29,753 nt of DNA from assembly GCA_035499415.1 (NCBI GenBank), contig DATJYV010000005.1, positions 1 to 29,753 on the forward strand. The letters are read 5' to 3'. This DNA comes from DATJYV01 sp035499415. GTDB taxonomy: Bacteria > Bacteroidota > Ignavibacteria > UBA10030. Of the stretch, positions 1 to 7,384 are shown in pieces; position 1 is the stretch's first letter; each line of letters opens with the position of its first letter. A program made the translations under genes and the position numbers. The notes beneath the pieces were generated by a model. That model made no database searches and was not told where the DNA came from. It saw only the letters and a program-made list of their open reading frames with translations.

Positions 1-1
1 C

Positions 2-439
2 GTTTTCCCGGGGAGCGCCGTCCATTTAAATGTCGCGCCGAGAAAGGTTCGTCCGACAGGCAAACTCTACTACGGTCAGTATGACAAGAACAGTAAAAGA
101 ATGACCACCTTACTGAAAAGATTAACGGGAGGACGTTTTAGAAGTGGGGCGATCGCACGAATTGTTGCGAGAAAATTCTGGAGTGACGGGAAGGCGCCGA
201 CGTATAGGGAATTTGCCGTCGCATGGCTGAAAGCGATGGAGAAACACACGCGACCAAATCCGGAATGGGCCTTCCTGTCCGACCTGGCTGACAAGAAAGA
301 TGTCTCGAAATGGCGGCAGAGGCGGGAAGCAAAGGCAAAGCAAATGCTGCGGATCCTGGGCCGGGTTGAGATGCATTCTGGTCGCAAGGGGAGGTGGAAA
401 AAGTTGACTCCGTCCCGTTCTTCCTTCCATATCCGGTAA
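2..439 (+). CDS. Hypothetical protein, 5'-truncated by window edge
   Basis: A reading frame is open from base 2 to a TAA at 437-439 (about 145 residues), with no in-frame start needed because the frame continues off the left edge. An internal ATG at 101 has no convincing ribosome binding site, so I read this as the C-terminal part of a longer protein. It is basic, rich in Arg and Lys, has a WLKAMEKH segment and a WRQRREAKAKQMLR segment suggestive of a basic helix, and has no obvious membrane segment. I do not recognise the family. Third codon positions look less GC-rich than in the neighbouring operon, and the opposite strand is also open here, so it could be spurious. About 190 bases separate it from the exporter operon, in which I see no clear promoter. 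Confidence 0.4.
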   Translation, partial: VFPGSAVHLNVAPRKVRPTGKLYYGQYDKNSKRMTTLLKRLTGGRFRSGAIARIVARKFWSDGKAPTYREFAVAWLKAMEKHTRPNPEWAFLSDLADKKDVSKWRQRREAKAKQMLRILGRVEMHSGRKGRWKKLTPSRSSFHIR

Positions 440-629
440 TTCACTTCGCGTAAAATCACCGACGTTTACCGGTCGTTGCGGGTCGTTCGCCGATTTTGTC
501 CTCTCCATACCGAAGACTTTGTAACTCTTCGAGAGCCCCGTCGTAATTCGATCTCGAGAAAGTGGATACGCGTCCGGCCGTTGCTACCCGGTCATCATTT
601 TGGAGCTGGAATTTTTTTTGAGTACTTTG

Positions 630-1856
630 ATGTTTTCATCTGTACCCTTAACCAAAATCACCCACGTGGAAACGAAGGAAGTCGACCTTTCGGCGCTGCG
701 CATCAACCGTGCCGGGGAAGCGGGACCGCCACCGCCTGTCTTTCGCATCCGGACGGTCGCCCTCTGGCTGGCGGTTATCGGAGTTCTCACGGCTGCCGGC
801 ATCTACGGGTGGAACCTCCTTGTTGCGCCGGCGGTTGAAGTCCACCTCGTGACAGCAGCCATGACGTCTCCCGCGCAATCGAATGCAGTCCTCACAGCCA
901 GCGGATACGTCGTCGCACAGCGGAAAGCCGCCGTTGCATCGAAAATTACGGGAAGGATGGTTTATCTTGGCGTCGTTGAGGGAGACCGCGTGACGAAGGA
1001 CCAGGTCATCGCCCGTCTTGAAGACAGCGACATCCGGGCCCAGGTCGACCAGATGCGCGCCACGCTCAATATGAACATCGCCGACCTGACGGACGCAACG
1101 CGTTCGTTCGACCGGGAGAAAGAGCTCCTCGCCAAGGGGCTCGCAGCGCAATCCGATTACGACGCCGCCCAGGCCCGCTACGACCGGACCGTGGCCAACA
1201 TCGAAATCGCCCGCGCCTCGCTGAAGGCCGCAGAGGTTGCCCTGGATTACACGCTGATACGAGCCCCGTTCAATGGTACGGTTCTGACAAAGGACGCCGA
1301 CGTCGGCGAAATCGTCTCGCCGCTCGGCGCCAGCACGACGTCGCGCGCATCGGTTGTCACCATCGCAGATATGTCCTCGCTTCAGGTTGAGACTGATGTC
1401 TCCGAATCGAATATCGAGCGCATTATTCCGAACCAGCCGTGTGAGATCACGCTCGACGCATATCCCAGCCAGCGCTATCAGGGTTACGTTGCAAAGATTG
1501 TCCCAACCGCCGACCGGGCAAAGGCGACTGTTCTTGTTAAAGTCGGATTTAAGTCGTACGATGCCCGCGTTCTGCCGGAGATGAGCGCGAAGGTGCTGTT
1601 CCTCACCCGGCCTTCCGACCCCTCGACGGAATCTGTCAAACCTTTCCTGACGGTTCCGGGTTCCGCCATCGTCGAGCGAAGCGGCCGCCACGTTGTCTAC
1701 CTCCTTCGCGACAACATTGCCACCGAAGCCGTCGTCTCGGAGGGACGAACCGTGGGAAGCTTTGTGGAGATCACGAGCGGGTTGTCCGCCGGCGAGAAGG
1801 TGATTGACAGCGTCACGGCCGAGATTCACAACGGCACAAAAGTAAAACCTGAGTAG
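630..1856 (+). CDS. Membrane fusion protein (HlyD/MacA-type periplasmic adaptor)
   Basis: Periplasmic adaptor of a tripartite or ABC-driven export system, anchored in the inner membrane. A single hydrophobic segment at roughly residues 43-65 is followed by a biotinyl-lipoyl-like half (AAVASKITGRMVYLGVVEGD), an alpha-helical hairpin with heptad-like spacing, the second lipoyl half (LDYTLIRAPFNGTVL) and a beta-barrel region (LQVETDVSESNIERI). About 408 residues is normal for the family. The start is uncertain: ATG 630 is used here, but TTG 600 and GTG 666 are in frame. GTG 666 would give METKEVDLSALRINR, a plausible N-terminus, yet none has a strong ribosome binding site. It leads an operon with an ATPase and two permeases, so it probably contacts that ABC transporter. 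No TolC-like outer-membrane channel lies in the window. The substrate is unknown. Confidence 0.9.
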   Translation: MFSSVPLTKITHVETKEVDLSALRINRAGEAGPPPPVFRIRTVALWLAVIGVLTAAGIYGWNLLVAPAVEVHLVTAAMTSPAQSNAVLTASGYVVAQRKAAVASKITGRMVYLGVVEGDRVTKDQVIARLEDSDIRAQVDQMRATLNMNIADLTDATRSFDREKELLAKGLAAQSDYDAAQARYDRTVANIEIARASLKAAEVALDYTLIRAPFNGTVLTKDADVGEIVSPLGASTTSRASVVTIADMSSLQVETDVSESNIERIIPNQPCEITLDAYPSQRYQGYVAKIVPTADRAKATVLVKVGFKSYDARVLPEMSAKVLFLTRPSDPSTESVKPFLTVPGSAIVERSGRHVVYLLRDNIATEAVVSEGRTVGSFVEITSGLSAGEKVIDSVTAEIHNGTKVKPE

Positions 1857-1900
1857 CGATTCCCGCATACCGTCACCGTCGACCGATTTCAGGAGTCCCC

Positions 1901-2572
1901 ATGCTGCCGCTCATCAGAATTGAAGGCGTTTCCAAGGCGTACCGGCGCGATAGTTTCGACATTCCGGTCCTGAACAAGCTCACGCTGGATGTGGCTGAAG
2001 GCGAGTTCCTCGCGCTCATGGGACCTTCCGGCTCGGGCAAGACCACTCTTCTGAACCTCGTTGCCGGGATCGATCGCCCGAACCAGGGAAGGATCACAGT
2101 AGGCGATACTGATATCGCCGCTTTGAGCGAGACCGCGCTTGCCAAATGGCGCGCGACGCACGTCGGGTTTATCTTCCAATTCTACAACCTCATTCCAGTC
2201 CTGACCGCATACGAAAACGTCGAGCTTCCGCTGCTCCTGACGCCGCTTTCGAAAGCTGAGCGCCGCAAACATGTGGAGCTGGCGCTCGGCGTTGTCGGCC
2301 TGAGCGACAGGATCTACCACTACCCCAAGCAACTTTCGGGGGGACAGGAACAGCGCGTTGCAATCGCCCGCGCGATCGCCACCGACCCGACCCTGCTCGT
2401 CGCGGACGAGCCGACCGGAGACCTCGACAAGCAATCGGCTGAAGAAATTCTCACGCTGCTGGATCGGCTCAATAAGGAGTTCAAGAAAACGATCGTCATG
2501 GTCACGCACGACCCGCGCGCCGCAGAGCGCGCCCATACGGTCCGCCACCTCGATAAGGGAGAATTGATTTAG
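1901..2572 (+). CDS. ABC transporter ATP-binding protein (MacB/LolD family)
   Basis: Cytoplasmic ATPase that powers the two following permeases. Visible motifs are Walker A GPSGSGKT at 41-48, Q-loop region around FQFYNLIP at 92-99, signature LSGGQ at 145-149, Walker B LLVADE at 165-170, D-loop GDLD and switch histidine H203. At 223 residues it is a stand-alone nucleotide-binding domain of the LolD/FtsE/MacB-N type, not a MacB fusion. A good Shine-Dalgarno (AGGAG) sits just before the ATG. The next gene begins 9 bases after the stop. The signature continues as GGQEQRVAIARA, a minor change from the usual GGQQQRVAIARA that should not impair function. The presence of an adaptor and FtsX-type permeases points to a mechanotransmission-type exporter of a lipid, peptide or drug, but the substrate cannot be read from the sequence. 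Confidence 0.95.
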   Translation: MLPLIRIEGVSKAYRRDSFDIPVLNKLTLDVAEGEFLALMGPSGSGKTTLLNLVAGIDRPNQGRITVGDTDIAALSETALAKWRATHVGFIFQFYNLIPVLTAYENVELPLLLTPLSKAERRKHVELALGVVGLSDRIYHYPKQLSGGQEQRVAIARAIATDPTLLVADEPTGDLDKQSAEEILTLLDRLNKEFKKTIVMVTHDPRAAERAHTVRHLDKGELI

Positions 2573-2581
2573 GAGTACGCG

Positions 2582-3742
2582 ATGCGAATCCTCCGACTCA
2601 CGATACGCAACGCTTTCCGCCACCGGCTCCGGTCGGTCCTGACGATTGCGGGGATAGCGATCGCCGTCACCGCGTTCGGCTTCCTGCGGACCGTGGTTAC
2701 CGCATGGTACTCCGGCGTCGAGGCCTCTTCTGCCAACCGGCTCATCACACGACAGGCCATATCGTTCATCTTTCCGCTTCCATACGCGGACAAGGAACAG
2801 ATTGCCCGGCTTCCGAACGTCCGGAGTGTGAGCTGGGCGAACTGGTTCGGCGGCGTCTACAAAGACAAATCCCAGTTCTTCGCGCGGATGGCCGTGGACG
2901 GGGATACCTACTTCGACGTTTACCCGGAGTTTCAGATCGAACCCGACCAGCTCGCACAATTCAAGCGCGAACGCAATGCCTGCATCGTCGGCGCGGACCT
3001 TGCACAACAGTACGGGTTCAAGCTCGGCGATATCATCCCGTTGGACGGCGATATCTATCCGGGACATTGGGAGTTTGTCGTCCGCGGGATCTACCGGCCG
3101 CGCGACAAGACGATTGACGGCACACAGATGCTGTTCCATTGGGATTACCTGAACGAGCGCATCCGCCAGGAAAGTCCGGGACGGGCGGATGAAGTTGGAT
3201 GGTACATCGTCAAGATCGACGACCCGGCCCGGTCTGCCGAGGTGTCGGATCACATCGATGCGTTGTTCGCCAATTCGAGGGCGGAGACAAAAACCGAAAC
3301 GGAGCGGGCGTTTCAGCAGGGATTTGCGCAGTCGGGGAACGTGATCATCGGCGGAATCAATTTCATCTCGTTCGTTATTGTCGGCATCATCATGCTGGTT
3401 CTCGGCAACACCATGATCATGTCCGCGCGCGAGCGCACACGCGAATACGCGGTGTTCAAGACGCTGGGGTTTTCGGCAAAGTATATCGCCACCATGATCT
3501 TCGGCGAATCGCTGGTGCTCTCGATTTTCGGCGCTGCCTTCGGCGTTCCCCTGACCATCGGACTGGTGAAAATGTTCGAGCAGTTTGTGCCGAAAGCATG
3601 GTTCCCCGTGTTTTATGTGGAGCCCGTCACGTATGTCCTGGCCGCAACCGCTGCGCTTCTTGTTGGCGTCGCCGCGGCACTGTTCCCCATGCAGCGCGCG
3701 ATGCGCACGCCCATCGTCGAAGGCCTGCGCTTTATCGGATGA
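2582..3742 (+). CDS. ABC transporter permease, FtsX/MacB family (first of two)
   Basis: Inner-membrane permease of type VII (mechanotransmission) architecture. One N-terminal membrane helix (about residues 14-34, after a basic FRHRLR stretch) is followed by a periplasmic MacB-PCD-like domain of about 200 residues, then three C-terminal helices around 257-280, 305-330 and 350-370. The FtsX signature region contains RTREYAVFKTLGFS, the coupling segment that contacts the ATPase. The 386-residue length is usual. The ATG follows an AGGAG ribosome binding site. It pairs with the next gene as a likely heterodimer, as LolC/LolE do, although the surrounding adaptor gene resembles MacA systems. The transcription direction opposes replication fork movement if the origin lies near 16.5 kb. 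Confidence 0.92.
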   Translation: MRILRLTIRNAFRHRLRSVLTIAGIAIAVTAFGFLRTVVTAWYSGVEASSANRLITRQAISFIFPLPYADKEQIARLPNVRSVSWANWFGGVYKDKSQFFARMAVDGDTYFDVYPEFQIEPDQLAQFKRERNACIVGADLAQQYGFKLGDIIPLDGDIYPGHWEFVVRGIYRPRDKTIDGTQMLFHWDYLNERIRQESPGRADEVGWYIVKIDDPARSAEVSDHIDALFANSRAETKTETERAFQQGFAQSGNVIIGGINFISFVIVGIIMLVLGNTMIMSARERTREYAVFKTLGFSAKYIATMIFGESLVLSIFGAAFGVPLTIGLVKMFEQFVPKAWFPVFYVEPVTYVLAATAALLVGVAAALFPMQRAMRTPIVEGLRFIG

Positions 3743-3754
3743 CGGAGGGATTCC

Positions 3755-4924
3755 ATGAAGATTCCGCTCAAATATATCGCCCGCAATCTCGTCACCCGAA
3801 AACTCACAACCGGCATTACCGTTGCCGGCGTTGCCCTCGTCGTGTTTGTCTTCTCCGCCGTCCTCATGCTTGCGCATGGCGTGCATCAGACCCTCGTTGC
3901 AACGGGCGGAACCGACAACGTCATCATCACCCGGAAATCCTCCAACGGCGAGATCTCGAGCATCATCGACGGCGACACCCAATCGATCATCCTCACCCTT
4001 CCGTACATCGCAAAAGGGGCTAACGGCCAGCCGATCGTGTCACGCGAACCGGTTGTCGTGATCAACCTCAACAAGATTGGCGACGGCGTCAGCAATGTGA
4101 CCGTACGCGGCGTTTCCGAGCCCGCATTTGCCCTTCGCCCGCAGGTAAGGCTGGTTGAAGGACGGATGTTTGCGTTCGGATCGAGGGAGCTGATTGTCGG
4201 CCAGGCAATCGAAAGCCGCTTCGCCGGAGCTCAAATCGGCGACGTGGTAAAGTTTGCCGGGGACCAATGGAAGATTGTGGGAAAGTTCGAAGCCGGGAAG
4301 AGCGCCTTCGACTCCGAACTGTGGGGGGATGCACTTCAGCTCCTCAACGCTTTCAATCGTGGAAATTCGATTTCTTCGATGACGTTGAAGCTTGAGCGGC
4401 CCGAGGCGTTCGAGAGTTTTCAGCGTGCGTTTGAAGCGGAACAGCGTCTGAATCAATTTGAACCCAAAGTGGAGCGAAAGTATTTCGAAGAGCAATCTGA
4501 ATTTCTGTCGCTCTTCATCAGCGTCCTCGGAATATTCGTCACCGTGATATTCAGCGCGGGCGCAACGATCGGGGCGACGATCACCATGTACGCCGCTGTG
4601 GCCAACCGTACCGTTGAAATCGGCACACTCCGTGCACTCGGGTTCCGCCGCCGCAGCGTCCTGACCGCCTTTCTGCTCGAATCATGCCTTCTCGCCCTCG
4701 TGGGGGGAACTCTCGGTCTTGTTCTTTCGTCGCTCCTCCAGTTCTTCCGCGTTTCAACGCTCAACTTCCAATCGTTCGCCGAGCTCGAATTCTCTTTTGC
4801 GCTGTCGCCGCAAGTGATCCTCAGCTCCCTCCTGTTCGCACTCGCCATGGGAATTATCGGCGGGTTTATTCCTGCCGTCCATGCGGCACGTCTGAAAATC
4901 GTCAACGCCCTCCGCGGCGCCTGA
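3755..4924 (+). CDS. ABC transporter permease, FtsX/MacB family (second of two)
   Basis: Second FtsX-type permease, 389 residues, starting 12 bases after the first and preceded by a GGAGG-like ribosome binding site. It has an N-terminal helix (TGITVAGVALVVFVFSAVL), a periplasmic domain of about 220 residues, and C-terminal helices including SLFISVLGIFVTVIFSAGAT and LLESCLLALVGGTLGLVLS. The coupling motif is RTVEIGTLRALGFRRRSV, the canonical MacB/LolE form (EIGxLRAxG). It diverges from the first permease, so the pair is probably an ancient duplication forming a heterodimer. The operon appears to end here: the next gene starts about 90 bases later behind a small hairpin. Confidence 0.92.
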   Translation: MKIPLKYIARNLVTRKLTTGITVAGVALVVFVFSAVLMLAHGVHQTLVATGGTDNVIITRKSSNGEISSIIDGDTQSIILTLPYIAKGANGQPIVSREPVVVINLNKIGDGVSNVTVRGVSEPAFALRPQVRLVEGRMFAFGSRELIVGQAIESRFAGAQIGDVVKFAGDQWKIVGKFEAGKSAFDSELWGDALQLLNAFNRGNSISSMTLKLERPEAFESFQRAFEAEQRLNQFEPKVERKYFEEQSEFLSLFISVLGIFVTVIFSAGATIGATITMYAAVANRTVEIGTLRALGFRRRSVLTAFLLESCLLALVGGTLGLVLSSLLQFFRVSTLNFQSFAELEFSFALSPQVILSSLLFALAMGIIGGFIPAVHAARLKIVNALRGA

Positions 4925-4988
4925 CCGGCTCCCCTGCCGTCTTTTGCTCTTCTCGCCTTGCGCTTTGGCGGGTTTCCGAGTACCATAT

Positions 4989-5007
4989 AGCACCGCTCGC
5001 CGGTGCT
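4989..5007 (+). other. Short hairpin just upstream of the fusion gene start
   Basis: AGCACCG (4989-4995) and CGGTGCT (5001-5007) form a perfect 7-bp stem with a 5-base loop, ending 7 bases before the ATG at 5015. It contains the alternative GTG start at 5003, which argues for ATG 5015 as the true start. It could modulate translation or be fortuitous. Confidence 0.4.
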
Positions 5008-5014
5008 TCGACCG

Positions 5015-7366
5015 ATGACCCTTCCGCATACCCTGCATCCGTTCGTCCAGATTCTATGGAAAGGTCAGACTCCGCGCCAGATCGCCAGAGGTGTTGTGCT
5101 TGGAATGTTCATCGGGTTTTGCCCTCTCCTCACGCTCCAAAGCTTTCTCATCCTCTTCCTTGTCCTCATCCTTGATGTCAATATCGCCGCCTCCGCCGTC
5201 GCAGCCATCGGCACGACTCTGCTCGCGTTCGCATTCAACCCCGTCTTCCATCGCCTCGGTCTCTTCCTTCTCGTCGACTGTGCATTCTTCTTACCGCTCT
5301 GGACGGCTCTTTACAACGCCCCCATAGCGCCCCTCACGAGATTCTACAATACCCTGGTGTTCGGGAGCTTTGTAACAACGCTGATCCTTGCGTTGCCTGT
5401 CTATGCGGGAGTGGCTCGGTTCGTCAGATCGCGGCAGGCAACGTCGAACGCTGACATTGGGGGGGACGGGCTCATTCGGAAGCGCGCGGTGTATTTCATT
5501 CTCTTTCCCGTTGCGCTCATTGCCGGCCTTGCCCTCGTCTTCATAGACGCCGGGGCGACGGCCGCATTCGAACGCGTCGGCGAACGCGTTTTCCATGCCA
5601 GAGTGGAAATTGAAAATCTCCATCTGTCTCTTTTCCCTCTCGGAATTGGGTTTGCGCATCTCGCCGTCGGCGACGCGCATGACCCATGGAAGAATGTCTT
5701 TCAATCGGGCAATGTTCGTTTCGCACTCAATACGAATCAGCTCCTGCGCGCAAAATTTATCGTTGAATCGATGGAGGTCGATGATGTGATTCTGGGCGCG
5801 GATCGGGAAACCAACGGGTCGCTCGCACCCTCCAGTTTCGTGGCAGAAAAGGAACACGCGGCTTCTTCCGAACCGAATGAGGTCTCGACACTTTCCGGCG
5901 ATGTTCATTCGGTACAATCGACAAAGAAATCGCACGCACCGATGCTCAACCTCGACCGGATCAGGAAGGAATTCCGTGCCGACTCCGTCTTGAATCCCGG
6001 ATCGCTCAGGGCGCTTCGCAGCGCGGATGCGCTTCTGGCGCAGATCAAACAAGATTCATTGCTCGTTTCCCGGTCGAGCGCCGAGATGGACACCGTCAGA
6101 AAGGAACTTCAATCGGTGGAACTCTCCGCCCGAACAATCGACACCAAAGCGATCAAGACCGCGGCAGCGGGAAAAACGGCATTTGAGCGGCTTGAGTCCG
6201 CCGCGGGTTCGCTGAGGCGCGCCCGTGCGCTCATTCAGATTGAGAGAAGTATGCTCGATTCGGCGTATCGCACTCTCTCTTCATCGTCCGACTCATTGAA
6301 TATACTTGCACGGGAAGACTTCGCCGTGGTTCAGGAGAACGCCCGCTTGCCGGACGTTTCGATGAAGGACCTGAGCGAGCTTCTCTTTGGAAACGAACTT
6401 TTCGCCCGGCTGGAGCACTATCTCTCCTGGCTGGACCTCGCGCGGAATGCTCTGCCGTCATTCAGAAGCAATTCCGAACGCGGCCAGCCGAGACCTCCCG
6501 ACGGGCAGAATATATATTTTCCTGCGGAGCGGAGTTATCCGAAGTTTTGGATTCGGCGAGTGCTTTTATCCGGCGGCACAGACCGACTCAAAAATCCGGA
6601 GTATTTCCACGCGGTCGGAAGGGTTGATGATATTTCGAGTGACCAGCGCGCGACCGGAAAAGCCCTCGACGTCGATATCGACGCACAGAAGGGGGAAGAT
6701 GAGCATCTTCACATTTCCGCGCGGTTCGACCGCCGAACTCCCGCTTCTTACGACAGCTGCACGGCCCGGGTTTCCGGCATCCGTATGCAAGGTATTGTCG
6801 TTGGAAGTCAGGATTTCGTACCGTCAAAGCTCTCTCGGGCCACAGTCGACGGCCTGCTTTCCATTTTCGTTCCTTCGGAAGGGATGCGGGCCGGCGCCGA
6901 ACTCCGGTTTGAAGACGTGCAATTTGAATTCGAACGGCCGGCAACCGGAGAAGTTGAACGGATGACGGAAGGGGTTCTCCGGTCGCTCAAGACATTCGCG
7001 GTGCGCGTTGGGATGCGGAAATCGGACGGCACGATGGAAACGGCATTTTCCACGGACCTGGATGGACTGCTCGCGTCCAAAGCGAAGAAAATTATCGGCG
7101 ATCAAATTGGGGAACTCCAGAGAGATTTGAAGTCGCGCTATGACGCGCTCGTGGGGGGCAAGCGCAGGGAGGTTGATGCGATGCTCGGTGCGCGACGGGG
7201 AGAGGCGGAGAAAGCCCTCAAACCATGCGAGGATCTTTTGACGTCGGATCAATTGCTGGTCGCATCACGCCAAAAGGAGGTCGAGGCGCAGCTCGGGGCC
7301 CAGCAGGGAAAAGCACAAGAATTGAATAAGAGGGCTGGAGACGCTCTGAAGCGACTAAAGAAGTAA
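5015..7366 (+). CDS. Fused DUF2062/TIGR03546 - TIGR03545 membrane protein
   Basis: About 783 residues of unknown function. The first 150 residues hold several hydrophobic helices and a DUF2062-like signature (RQIARGVVLGMFIGFCPLL, then FAFNPVF), matching TIGR03546. After a short linker, a further membrane helix (about 165-185) begins a TIGR03545-like region: LHLSLFPLGIGFAHLAVGD, a conserved NVFQSGNVRFALN segment, and a long Lys/Glu-rich C-terminus probably forming coiled coil. From family knowledge, TIGR03545 and TIGR03546 are usually adjacent separate genes; here they are one polypeptide. AsmA-like domains occur in the second part by fold resemblance, which is inference. In-frame GTG 5003 is an alternative start. 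It converges on gyrA with an 18-base gap and is not obviously coupled to the ABC operon. Confidence 0.78.
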   Translation: MTLPHTLHPFVQILWKGQTPRQIARGVVLGMFIGFCPLLTLQSFLILFLVLILDVNIAASAVAAIGTTLLAFAFNPVFHRLGLFLLVDCAFFLPLWTALYNAPIAPLTRFYNTLVFGSFVTTLILALPVYAGVARFVRSRQATSNADIGGDGLIRKRAVYFILFPVALIAGLALVFIDAGATAAFERVGERVFHARVEIENLHLSLFPLGIGFAHLAVGDAHDPWKNVFQSGNVRFALNTNQLLRAKFIVESMEVDDVILGADRETNGSLAPSSFVAEKEHAASSEPNEVSTLSGDVHSVQSTKKSHAPMLNLDRIRKEFRADSVLNPGSLRALRSADALLAQIKQDSLLVSRSSAEMDTVRKELQSVELSARTIDTKAIKTAAAGKTAFERLESAAGSLRRARALIQIERSMLDSAYRTLSSSSDSLNILAREDFAVVQENARLPDVSMKDLSELLFGNELFARLEHYLSWLDLARNALPSFRSNSERGQPRPPDGQNIYFPAERSYPKFWIRRVLLSGGTDRLKNPEYFHAVGRVDDISSDQRATGKALDVDIDAQKGEDEHLHISARFDRRTPASYDSCTARVSGIRMQGIVVGSQDFVPSKLSRATVDGLLSIFVPSEGMRAGAELRFEDVQFEFERPATGEVERMTEGVLRSLKTFAVRVGMRKSDGTMETAFSTDLDGLLASKAKKIIGDQIGELQRDLKSRYDALVGGKRREVDAMLGARRGEAEKALKPCEDLLTSDQLLVASRQKEVEAQLGAQQGKAQELNKRAGDALKRLKK

Positions 7367-7384
7367 CTGCGGGAATCTACGCGG

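Noticed and set aside
76..459. Long - strand open frame opposite the first partial CDS
   Set aside because: No recognisable domain and Cys/Phe/Arg-rich composition typical of an antisense shadow; the + frame continuing off the window edge is more plausible.
1889..3982. Very long - strand open frame opposite the ABC genes
   Set aside because: Asp/His/Arg-rich shadow; the + strand carries complete Walker, signature and FtsX motifs with good ribosome binding sites.
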